A DNA stretch of 64,000 bases from Pirellulaceae bacterium (GTDB lineage Bacteria; Planctomycetota; Planctomycetia; Pirellulales; Pirellulaceae): positions 62,001 to 126,000 of the forward strand of contig BPJU01000009.1 in assembly GCA_026004775.1 (NCBI GenBank), read 5' to 3'. The position numbers were made by a program, and so were the translations under genes. How positions within the stretch are numbered: position 1 is the first letter of the stretch; every line of letters starts with the position of its first letter. Shown here piece after piece: positions 8,991-16,847 of this stretch. The notes beneath the pieces were generated by a model that was not told where the DNA came from, made no database searches, and was given only the letters and a program-made list of their open reading frames with translations.

Positions 8991-9782
8991 ATGTTGAAGC
9001 GGATTGTTTGGCCGGTGGTTGGGGGCACACTTGTACTGCTGTTTTTGTTTGGGCGTGATACCTACAGCTATGTCAAGACCTCACTGGGGTGGGTCAAAGA
9101 CGGGGTTAAGGAGCGGGTGCCGATCGGATTTGAGTTGGAACGGGCTCGGCGGATGATCCGTGATCTGGAGCCGGAGATTCGCCACAACATGACGCTGGTG
9201 GCTCGGGAGGAGGTCGGCATTCGTCAGTTGGAAGAGGAGCTTCAGCGGGGCGAGGCGGAGCTGGCTCGAGCCAAGGACGAAATCTTGAAGCTCAAGGCGG
9301 ACCTGGAAACCGGCAGCGATTCGTACATCTACGCCGGGCGCACCTACAGCCGAGGCCAAGTGGAAACGGAACTGCAGCGGCGTTTCCAGCGCTACAAGAC
9401 AAAGGACGAAGCTCTGCGGCACTTGCGGCAAGTCGTCGAAGCTCGCCGTACCACGTTGGAAGCTGCCCGTGACAAATTGGAGGCGATGATGGCGGCCAAG
9501 TCACAACTGGAGCTGGATGTGGAAGCTCTGGAGGCTCGCTTGAAAATGGTCGAAGTCGCCTCGGCCCGCGGTAACCTGAAATTCGACGACAACCATCTGT
9601 CACGCACCAAGGAGTTGCTGGCCAACATCAAGGCCCGCATCGACGTGGCAGCCAAACTGGTGAACGCCGACGAGTATTACCATGAAGGGATTCCGCTGAG
9701 CCACGATTCGGACGGGGACGTGTTGGAAGAGATCACGCAGTATTTCGAGCAGGGGGGTGAGCGGGTGGCGACGGCTCGTTGA
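8991..9782 (+). CDS. Membrane-anchored coiled-coil protein of unknown function
   Basis: 263 residues. A single N-terminal transmembrane segment (about residues 8-22) is followed by a short amphipathic stretch and then long heptad-like helices rich in Glu, Lys, Arg and Leu from about 45 to 105 and 130 to 190. A YAGRTYSRGQVETEL turn joins the two coils, so the protein may form an antiparallel helical hairpin outside or inside the membrane. A strong GTAGGAGG site precedes the ATG. It is the first gene of a five-gene set that ends with a sigma factor and a zinc-finger protein. Proteins like it occur beside kinases and sigma factors in other planctomycetes as I recall, but I know no assigned function. 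Confidence 0.8.
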   Translation: MLKRIVWPVVGGTLVLLFLFGRDTYSYVKTSLGWVKDGVKERVPIGFELERARRMIRDLEPEIRHNMTLVAREEVGIRQLEEELQRGEAELARAKDEILKLKADLETGSDSYIYAGRTYSRGQVETELQRRFQRYKTKDEALRHLRQVVEARRTTLEAARDKLEAMMAAKSQLELDVEALEARLKMVEVASARGNLKFDDNHLSRTKELLANIKARIDVAAKLVNADEYYHEGIPLSHDSDGDVLEEITQYFEQGGERVATAR

Positions 9783-10055
9783 CGAAACACCCCACCGCGT
9801 TCCTTTCGGGACGCGTAGGCACGCAGATCAGCCCGCACGCCCACCAGCACACGCACTCTGGGGATGCCGCACCTGGGGCGGGCAAGGAAGTTTTCGATTT
9901 GCGGGCCCGGATCGGTTATACTTGGGGGGAGGTGTTGTGATGGCCAAGCCGTGGCAGGTTGTAAACCGCCATCGGGCTATTCGGCATGCCACAATGGGTG
10001 CGGCCCTGATACCCGGGCGGTCATCCCGGCTCAGTCACACGAGCCGCGTCTGGAG

Positions 10056-12035
10056 ATGCGACTGGTGGAAAACGCAACCACCCGAGTAACTGATGCGGGG
10101 CAATTATCCGCCGATGCTCGATCCAACCGTTTTGGCTCGGCCGGTTGCGGCCTGCGCTTCACCTATGGCGAAGGCGCCCGACCGCTGGAAGGCTATACGA
10201 TCAAGCGAGGCATCGGCATCGGCGGGTTCGGGGAGGTTTACTACGCGCTGACCGATGCGGGAAAGCGAGTCGCTCTGAAATATGTCCAGTTCCATCGCGA
10301 TGTCGAGTTGCGTGGCGCTTCGCATTGCCTGAATCTGAAACATCCTCACCTGGTGGCGCTGTACGACATCCGCTATGACGCCGACGGGCAGGCGTGGATC
10401 GTCATGGAATACGTCTCGGGGGAAAGCCTGAAAGACGTGCTCATGCGCTATCCCCGAGGGCTCCCATTGGCGGAAGTCGCCCGGTGGTTCGAAGCCATCT
10501 GTTCGGCGGTGGCGTACCTGCATGACCATGCCATTGTGCATCGCGATCTGAAACCGGCCAACATTTTTGATGACCAGGGGACCGTGAAGGTAGGCGATTA
10601 CGGGTTGGCCAAGTGCATCACGTTCAGCCGCCAGGGTGGCCACACCGAGAGCGTGGGAACGTGCCATTACACAGCCCCCGAAATCCGCAACGGTACTTAC
10701 GGCAAGGAAGTCGACATTTATGCGCTGGGCGTGATTCTGTACGAAATGTTGACGGGACGAGTGCCGTTTGACGGCGAGTCGGCTCAGGAGGTGCTGATGA
10801 AGCACCTGGTCGACCATCCGGACTTGACGCGGTTAGCCGAACCATTCCGGCCGGTGTTGCGCCGCGCGCTGGCTAAAGATCCGGCTCGGCGTTTTGCCTC
10901 CGCCCGCCAGATGTGCGATGCATTTCGTCGTGCGGTCGAGCTTTACACGGGTGGAGATGGAAGCCGAGTGGCTGCCGCGGCGGGCTGCCCTTCAAGCGTC
11001 CCCCAACAGGCTGGCGATCGGCCAGCAATCGCAGAGGAACTGCCGGACTCAGGGGAGGAGTGCAAGCCGGAGGGTGCTGGCACAACAGCCACGGTTCGTC
11101 CGCCTCCCCTTCCGCCTCTGGTCGGCAAAACACGCAACGTGCCGCCCCCGCTTCCTCCAGGCAATTCACCTGGTGGGGCAGTGTGGCCGCGGCAGGGGTG
11201 GCCGGCGTGGCTGCCGGCGCTGGCGATACTGGCGGCAGTGGTTGCGCTGTCGGGCCATGCACCCTGGTTGACGGCCGCTGGGCTGCTGGTGCTCGTCGCC
11301 TATGGCGCTACAGAACTGTGGCGGGTGCGGTGGCCCGGTTGGTCGGATCGCCATGCCCGGCTTCGCCACGCACAGCTGGTCCGACAGCGCCAACAAATGC
11401 GTGACTTCTGTCGTTCAAAACCGATACTGGTGAAGCTCGATGAGCTGCTAGCCGGTTGGTTGTGCGCCGCTTTTTGGTGCACGCTGATGGCGGGCCTATT
11501 GTCGCTGCCGGGTACCGGCTTGGTTTCGGACTGGTTGCATGGCGCCACTCTAGCCCTGTGGCTGGCGTTCCAAGCGGCACTGCTAAGCGGCGTTGTGCTG
11601 GCGTGGTCCAAGTGGTGGGAAGGGCGTACCGATGGCGGCGGAAGGCGGCTGGTGATGGGCGCCAGCGGCTTGGCGGTTGGAGGAGCCGGCCTTGCCTGGT
11701 GCCAGTGGCTGCAAACTCCCATCGACACACTTGGCCCAACCGGCATGCACGACTCGGAATTGCCCGCGTGGCTGGCCGTCGTCATATACTTTGGCCTGTT
11801 GATGCTGCTGCCCGCCTGGTGGCGCCTGGCCGATCCGCTCCGGCATCGTCGATTTTCCTGCGGGAAAACCGTTGTCGCTGGGCTCTGGGCACTCGTCTTG
11901 CACGCTGTATTGCCCGTCCCGCACCCCTTGGGATTGATGACGGCTGTTATCAGTGCCATCGCCATCCAACTGAGTTCACCGTGGCTGGTGGGGGAGGAGT
12001 TTTCGAAATCCTTCCGGCACTCGCCCCGCACCTGA
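10056..12035 (+). CDS. Membrane-bound serine/threonine protein kinase
   Basis: A Hanks-type kinase. Glycine loop GIGIGGFGEVY from residue 52, VALK with Lys75, EYVSGESL, HRDLKPAN with Asp164, metal-binding DYG at 181-183 (DYG rather than the usual DFG), activation-loop GTCHYTAPE and VDIYALGVILYEML. A Pro-rich linker (about residues 310-380) joins it to a C-terminal half with several transmembrane helices, so the kinase faces the cytoplasm. The start is uncertain: the frame is open from an ATG at 9864, but codons before 10056 look non-coding. The membrane part and the sigma factor downstream suggest a signal-transduction role. The target is unknown. Confidence 0.88.
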   Translation: MRLVENATTRVTDAGQLSADARSNRFGSAGCGLRFTYGEGARPLEGYTIKRGIGIGGFGEVYYALTDAGKRVALKYVQFHRDVELRGASHCLNLKHPHLVALYDIRYDADGQAWIVMEYVSGESLKDVLMRYPRGLPLAEVARWFEAICSAVAYLHDHAIVHRDLKPANIFDDQGTVKVGDYGLAKCITFSRQGGHTESVGTCHYTAPEIRNGTYGKEVDIYALGVILYEMLTGRVPFDGESAQEVLMKHLVDHPDLTRLAEPFRPVLRRALAKDPARRFASARQMCDAFRRAVELYTGGDGSRVAAAAGCPSSVPQQAGDRPAIAEELPDSGEECKPEGAGTTATVRPPPLPPLVGKTRNVPPPLPPGNSPGGAVWPRQGWPAWLPALAILAAVVALSGHAPWLTAAGLLVLVAYGATELWRVRWPGWSDRHARLRHAQLVRQRQQMRDFCRSKPILVKLDELLAGWLCAAFWCTLMAGLLSLPGTGLVSDWLHGATLALWLAFQAALLSGVVLAWSKWWEGRTDGGGRRLVMGASGLAVGGAGLAWCQWLQTPIDTLGPTGMHDSELPAWLAVVIYFGLLMLLPAWWRLADPLRHRRFSCGKTVVAGLWALVLHAVLPVPHPLGLMTAVISAIAIQLSSPWLVGEEFSKSFRHSPRT

Positions 12036-12140
12036 CGGTTGCTGCGAACGTGGAGGTGGCTCGGTTAAAAAAAAATCTTGCCAGCTTTTTGCAACAACCG
12101 CGCCCTACGCGATCGTTGCACGAACGGAAAGGTAGCCGGT

Positions 12141-12905
12141 ATGAAAAACGTCTTTAAGGTATATGCAGAGACCTCCTGTCCGAACAGTCACAGAGGCATT
12201 TCGTCCATGCAACTACGGCGTGCTGTTTCCGGAGAAACAAGACGTGCAATGGCGAGTCACCGATTCGCCGGCCTCCACGCGGCCGCACTTTTCCTTCTGC
12301 TCATCGGTTGTGCGGCCAGCATCCTCGGAGGAGATACAACGGTGGCCGAGCGTCTATCCAAGTCACACGCGCCGGCTGCCGCACCTCACCCACTTTCGGT
12401 TCCACCCTCCGAGGCGCTTCTTGAGTTCCATCCGGCTGACCGGGGTGTACTGCCTCCTGAATGGCTCGAGGATCGACGCGGCACCGGAAAGCGGCCCTAC
12501 TGGGTTGTGTCATCCGACGTATGCAGTTCAGCCGAGGAGTGCCGGCGTAGCTTGCAAGAGCGGGTCGAAGAGTTAGTAAGCCAAGAACTGCGCCGTTACT
12601 TCCGCGTGTCTCCACAAACCCCCGTTCTTTTGTGGCCAGGCGACGAGTTGTGGCGCAAGTGTGTCGGCCCGAACGTTTACCATGAAGTGGCTGACACGCC
12701 TCTCGGCCCGATGCATTTGATGCACGCGCGCGTGATCCTCGATCCGAAAATGCTCGACCAATTCCGGACGTACGTCGAACGCGGTCGCCAAGCCATGCAC
12801 TTGCGGGAAGTGGCCTTCGGGGCTGCCGGCTTTTATTGCGCGGTCGCGCTGGTATGGATGGGGCTGCGGTGCTACAACCTGGCATCCGGCCGGAAAGTTC
12901 GTTGA
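12141..12905 (+). CDS. Hypothetical lipoprotein between kinase and sigma factor
   Basis: Residues 37-58 form a hydrophobic signal (AALFLLLIGC) ending in a lipobox LIGC, so the mature protein would be a lipoprotein. The true start may therefore be the internal ATG at 12207 or 12249; I use 12141 because AAAGG lies eight bases before it. The mature part has a central domain with PYWVVSSDVCSS, a helix of EE/QE repeats and a second hydrophobic stretch near the C-terminus (AGFYCAVALVWMGL), so it may be held in the membrane at both ends. No family is recognised. Position between the kinase and the sigma factor suggests a sensory or regulatory role, which is inference. Confidence 0.7.
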   Translation: MKNVFKVYAETSCPNSHRGISSMQLRRAVSGETRRAMASHRFAGLHAAALFLLLIGCAASILGGDTTVAERLSKSHAPAAAPHPLSVPPSEALLEFHPADRGVLPPEWLEDRRGTGKRPYWVVSSDVCSSAEECRRSLQERVEELVSQELRRYFRVSPQTPVLLWPGDELWRKCVGPNVYHEVADTPLGPMHLMHARVILDPKMLDQFRTYVERGRQAMHLREVAFGAAGFYCAVALVWMGLRCYNLASGRKVR

Positions 12906-12991
12906 GCACCGACGATCAAGTGGCCGGGGGGATTGGCACAGAAACGATTCTTGCAAGACTGCACGTGCTGTGTGCATTGCCGGAGTTTTGG

Positions 12992-13621
12992 ATGGCGGCA
13001 AGCGGGGACAGTGAGCTGATTGCGCGGATCCGTAAGGGTGACCAGCAAGCCTGGTGCGAACTGGTGGACCGGTACGAAGGGAGGCTTTTTGCCTTTGCGC
13101 GTTTGCGGGTCAAAGAGCGGCAGGCAGCCGAAGACCTGGTGCAGGAAACTTTTCTGGGGTTTCTGAACAGCTTGCCGAATTATGACGGCCGCCCTCTGGA
13201 GAACTATCTGTTTGCCATCTGTGGTTACAAGGTCACTGATTACCTGCGCCGTGTGGGCCGCCGGCCAGCGCTCGCTCCTTTGCGCGAGGAGCAAGACGAA
13301 GCAGAACCAAACTGGCCAACCCCCGGCCGTTCTCCCAGTACCATCGTGCGGCGAGGTGAGCAGCGCGTTCTGGAGGAAAAAGCATTGGCCGAAGTGCTGG
13401 CAGAGGTGATCCGTGGCTGGCGCCGTCGGGGTCACTGGGTAAAACTCCAATGTCTGGAGCTGCTCATAGTCCGCGGTTGGCCCAACCAACAGGTGGCAAA
13501 AACATTGGGGCTCAGCGAACAACAAGTAGCTAATTTCAAATTCGATTTTATTCGTACTATGCGTGCACACTTGAAAAGAAGCGGTTTGCCCGCGGAGGTT
13601 TTCCCGGAATTGTACGGCTAG
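12992..13621 (+). CDS. ECF-like RNA polymerase sigma factor (sigma-70 family)
   Basis: 209 residues. Region 2 is clear: DQQAWCELVDRYEGRLFAFAR, ERQAAEDLVQETFLGFLNSL and ENYLFAICGYKVTDYLRR for -10 recognition and core binding. After an acidic/Pro linker, region 4 follows with LQCLELLIVRGWPNQQVAKTLG and LSEQQVANFKFDFIRTM, a helix-turn-helix for the -35 element. The ATG at 12992 is chosen because GGAG lies six bases upstream and it gives the family N-terminus; the frame is open upstream into the lipoprotein gene. The next gene, 16 bases downstream, is probably its regulator. The promoter specificity is unknown. Confidence 0.9.
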   Translation: MAASGDSELIARIRKGDQQAWCELVDRYEGRLFAFARLRVKERQAAEDLVQETFLGFLNSLPNYDGRPLENYLFAICGYKVTDYLRRVGRRPALAPLREEQDEAEPNWPTPGRSPSTIVRRGEQRVLEEKALAEVLAEVIRGWRRRGHWVKLQCLELLIVRGWPNQQVAKTLGLSEQQVANFKFDFIRTMRAHLKRSGLPAEVFPELYG

Positions 13622-13637
13622 AAAGAAAGACCGCCCC

Positions 13638-14054
13638 GTGATCGATCCAAGCGATACCCAATTAGAAGCCTATCTGGATGATGCTCTTCCGGAGCCGGAA
13701 CTTCACCAGATCGAGGAGGCGTTGCGCGGTTCGAAGGAATTGCGGGAACGCTTGCGGCGGATTCTCCAGCGACGGGACAAGGGCATCCATTCGCTGGGGG
13801 CGATTTGGAGACGCCAGCGAGTCAGTTGTCCGACCCGCCAAGAACTGGCTGCCTATTTGGCTGGCAGTCTGCCGGAGCCGCTACGCAGCTATGTGCCATT
13901 CCACATCGACCTGGTCGGATGTCCCTACTGCCAGGCGAACTTGGAGGATCTGCGGGAACGGATGAGCCGCAACGTGCACCCGCCTGAAGATCGGCGGCAG
14001 CGGTTATATGCCAGCGGCGTGCGATTCTTGCGTAGTGATCATGCCGACACGTAA
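13638..14054 (+). CDS. Putative anti-sigma factor / zinc-finger protein
   Basis: 138 residues beginning at a GTG just after the sigma gene. The N-terminus (DTQLEAYLDDALPEPELHQIEEALR) has the helix pattern of anti-sigma N-domains, and the same pattern recurs at RQELAAYLAGSLPEPL, so the protein contains a duplicated unit. A His followed by CPYC (HIDLVGCPYC) resembles the His-x3-Cys-x2-Cys zinc site of ZAS anti-sigma factors but with wider spacing. There is no transmembrane helix. Pairing with a sigma factor supports an anti-sigma role. It could instead be a sigma-associated adaptor. Confidence 0.72.
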   Translation: MIDPSDTQLEAYLDDALPEPELHQIEEALRGSKELRERLRRILQRRDKGIHSLGAIWRRQRVSCPTRQELAAYLAGSLPEPLRSYVPFHIDLVGCPYCQANLEDLRERMSRNVHPPEDRRQRLYASGVRFLRSDHADT

Positions 14055-14219
14055 CGTTTCGTTCTTGCCACGCCCGGCAAAGCACCTGCCATCCCAGCAG
14101 TGCCCACGCATCATTCCGTGAAGCCGCACGTGCTCCGAATCCGGTGGGTGCCGGCAGTTTTCCTATTTTCAACCATTATTCGGATCGACATTTGCTGCTG
14201 GTCCTGTATGCCTGGCCAT

Positions 14220-15488
14220 TTATCGCCGTCCGAACGCCAGTTGCGCGGGACGTTTCCAGATGGCCCACCAGAGAAACGCCATCAGGATCAGCGTCAGAAG
14301 GGCGAACCACTGCGAGATCGTAAGCGGGGTGCCGAATTGCCCCGGCTCATCGTCCCGCAAAATCTCCAGCAGAAAACGGCTTACCGGATAGAGCGTGAAC
14401 ATGAGCGCAAAGACGGTTCCATCTCGCCTGCGAATCGGATAAAAGGTCCAGGCCAACCAGGCCAACAGCGCAGCGTTGACCGATGCCAGAATCTGGGTCG
14501 GATAGACGGGGCGGCTGGTGGCCGGCAGGTCGCCAACCTTCCAAAGCACCCTTTCTCCCTGCTCGGTTTCGGTTCGAGCAGCCTCCCGATCGAAATTCCC
14601 CGCCAGCCGCTCGCGCCACACTTCGTTCCACGGATGAAGCCGATAATAGATCAAACGCTGGCCGGCGCGCAGTCCGGCTCGTTCGGCAGCACTTCCCGGC
14701 ACTACCCGTTTGATCATCAACCGCCCGTCGCGCTCGACACGCAAGTCGATCCCCCACAGCGTTCCTTCTTCGAACTGGTGCACATAGGCCGGTGCGCCAA
14801 ACGGAAAGGCCACGCACAGATGGCCGTCACCGCACACGCCTCCAAAGCAGCATCCGGTCAGAAAGCAGCCGATTCGGCCTAGCGACAAGCCCACGGCCAG
14901 GCTCGGAGCAATCAGGTCGGCCATGGCGAGTATCGGCAGGTTATGGCGTCTGACGAAAATCGCCCCGGCTGATAACCCACCCAGCACAGCTCCGTACACC
15001 ACCAAACCGCCCTCGGTAAACTTGGCGATCGCCGCCACAGTCTGCCAGATCGTCTCCCGCTGGAACTCGTCCCAATACTCGATGACATAAAACGCTCGAG
15101 CTCCCGCAATCCCACCGACGAACAGCCATATGGCCAGCGATAGGATGATCTCCGGGTTCAACCCCACCTGCCGCGCGCGCAGATACGCCAACCCCACCGC
15201 CGCTACCATGGCCAGCAACAGCATGACGCCGTAGCTGCGAATAGCAAGTCCGATCGGTTGGCCGGTACTGCCGGTTTCTTCCAGAGCGGGAAAAACCCAG
15301 ACCAGAACGGCGGCTACCAGCAAGGCGAAGGGGATCTGTCCCCACACTTCGGACGGCCTGCGGCCTCGAATCAGTGTCACCCCCAATCCCAACACCACGT
15401 ATACGGCCCAAGCAACCAGCGCCCATCCCCAACCGAAAACCGGCAGCGGTCCGATCTGGTGGGGTATTCGAAAAAGAGTTGGATACAC
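14220..15488 (-). CDS. lgt: Prolipoprotein diacylglyceryl transferase with an inserted PDZ-like domain
   Basis: Transfers diacylglycerol from phosphatidylglycerol to the lipobox cysteine of prolipoproteins in the cytoplasmic membrane. Multiple transmembrane helices are present, with Lgt signatures IRSYGVMLLL, EGGLVVYGAVLGG, LSLGRIGCFLTGCC and, near the end, RPVYPTQILASVNA. At 422 residues it is well over the usual 260-300. The extra length is a soluble insert between the GRIGCF helix and RPVYPTQ, containing IKRVVPGSAAERAGLRAGQRL, which is the core of a PDZ domain. The insert would lie on the same side as the periplasmic head domain of Lgt. It follows panC on the minus strand after 211 bases. 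Confidence 0.9.
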   Translation of the reverse strand: MYPTLFRIPHQIGPLPVFGWGWALVAWAVYVVLGLGVTLIRGRRPSEVWGQIPFALLVAAVLVWVFPALEETGSTGQPIGLAIRSYGVMLLLAMVAAVGLAYLRARQVGLNPEIILSLAIWLFVGGIAGARAFYVIEYWDEFQRETIWQTVAAIAKFTEGGLVVYGAVLGGLSAGAIFVRRHNLPILAMADLIAPSLAVGLSLGRIGCFLTGCCFGGVCGDGHLCVAFPFGAPAYVHQFEEGTLWGIDLRVERDGRLMIKRVVPGSAAERAGLRAGQRLIYYRLHPWNEVWRERLAGNFDREAARTETEQGERVLWKVGDLPATSRPVYPTQILASVNAALLAWLAWTFYPIRRRDGTVFALMFTLYPVSRFLLEILRDDEPGQFGTPLTISQWFALLTLILMAFLWWAIWKRPAQLAFGRR

Positions 15489-15699
15489 GGTCCTTGCTCC
15501 CGCCGCCCGACTAACTTCCTGTCATTTGCATACAAATACCAGACCTGTGGCAGGGCACCGGCCATATCCGGCTCGTGCAACTTTTCGTTGACGGCAGACG
15601 GTAGTTTTCTTTGCCGGCTCGATGGCGCCCCTGTAATGTAAGCAACTTTTCTTATATATCTCTAATCACCAACTACTACGTTAAATATCTAACACATTT
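15489..15699 (-). other. AT-rich gap between panC and lgt
   Basis: Bases about 15640-15715 are strikingly A+T rich for this genome and include TATATAT and TTAAATAT. No frame is convincing. On the minus strand this patch lies upstream of lgt and could hold its promoter, but no pair of hexamers with normal spacing stands out. Confidence 0.4.
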
Positions 15700-16548
15700 C
15701 TAATACTTCGGAATAACCACGTTGTCGATCAATCGGGTGCCGCCAACTCGGGCCGCCACCAGGAGGACCGCCGGGGGCCTTGCCACTTCCAGTGGTTCCA
15801 GGGATTCGGGATCGGCCAAGGCGATATAATCGATGTCGTTGATGCCGGCGTCGATCAGCACTTGCCGCACTGCCTGGCAAACAGCGTGGGGGCTGCCCGT
15901 GCCCTGTTCCAGCGCCGCGCGTCCGGCTTGCAATCCACGGTAAAGGGCTGTGGCGCGTCGCCGCTCTTCAGCCGACAGATACTGATTGCGCGAACTCATG
16001 GCCAGCCCGTCATCCTCTCGAACCGTTGGGCACACTTTGATTTGCACAGGAATATTCAGGTCTTCCACCATTCTTAAAACAACGCGCGTCTGCTGGTAAT
16101 CCTTCTGGCCAAAAAAGGCGACGTCGGCGGGAATAATGTTAAAGAGCTTCATCACCACGGTGGCTACCCCACGGAAATGTCCCGGGCGGTGTTCACCTTC
16201 CCAGCGCCGAGCCACGGCGGGCGGCTCCACGTAGGTCGAAAAACCCGGCGGGTACATCACCGCATCGCTGGGCGTAAACACCAAAGCCACTTCCCTCGCC
16301 CGCAGTTGCTCAAGATCGCGCTCCAACGTGCGAGGATACTTTTGAAAATCCTCATTCGGTCCGAATTGCGTGGGATTTACGTAAATAGTAACAACCGTTG
16401 CGTCGCATTCCGCACGGCTTGCCTGCACCAACGACAGATGCCCGTCGTGCAAGGCCCCCATAGTGGGCACAAGCCCGATACGCTTTCCTTCACGCTGCCG
16501 CTCGTGGACCCATCGCCGAGCGGCTACGGGATCATCGATCACTTGCAT
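15700..16548 (-). CDS. panC: Pantothenate synthetase
   Basis: Joins pantoate and beta-alanine with ATP to make pantothenate. Seen: LVPTMGALHDGHLSL with the HxGH nucleotidyl-transferase motif, VTIYVNPTQFGPNEDF, the FFGQKDYQQ stretch, and MSSRNQYLS which closes over the active site. The 282 residues match the family. It complements the coaC and coaB genes 11 kb away in coenzyme A synthesis. No neighbouring panB or panD is visible. The ATG at 16548 gives the normal family N-terminus. Confidence 0.96.
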   Translation of the reverse strand: MQVIDDPVAARRWVHERQREGKRIGLVPTMGALHDGHLSLVQASRAECDATVVTIYVNPTQFGPNEDFQKYPRTLERDLEQLRAREVALVFTPSDAVMYPPGFSTYVEPPAVARRWEGEHRPGHFRGVATVVMKLFNIIPADVAFFGQKDYQQTRVVLRMVEDLNIPVQIKVCPTVREDDGLAMSSRNQYLSAEERRRATALYRGLQAGRAALEQGTGSPHAVCQAVRQVLIDAGINDIDYIALADPESLEPLEVARPPAVLLVAARVGGTRLIDNVVIPKY

Positions 16549-16738
16549 AAAAGACGCAAGACGCTCCAGTGCCTGACGAATGCAGCTTTACACCCGTGCC
16601 GACCAGCACTCCGACGCCCCTGCATCGCCCATCGCTCAAGTCTCCAAGGCCGGTCGGCTGTCTCGATACGATATCCAGCCTACCGGCTTTTGTGGTCACT
16701 GCACAGCCCTGATGCCAGCACCTCCCCGACGAGCCGCT

Positions 16739-16767
16739 TTGAATTGCTATTCCCGAATTGCTATTCT
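16739..16767 (+). promoter_or_regulatory. Candidate promoter built on a 12-bp direct repeat
   Basis: GAATTGCTATTC occurs twice, at 16741-16752 and 16755-16766, separated by two bases. A -35-like TTGAAT (16739-16744) and a -10-like TATTCT (16762-16767) are spaced by 17 bases across the repeats. It lies in the divergent gap between panC (-) and the large exported protein (+). The repeat could be an operator for either direction. Confidence 0.4.
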
Positions 16768-16847
16768 CTGGTACATACCGTAGATGCGTTTTTCCATAAT
16801 GACGGCGGCAACGCCGCGATTCATTCCCATTCGGAGCGGGCCGACAC

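Noticed and set aside
14100-14882. Plus-strand frame of 260 codons opposite lgt
   Set aside because: It covers the lgt C-terminus on the other strand, starts without a ribosome site and has no motif, whereas lgt has clear family signatures.
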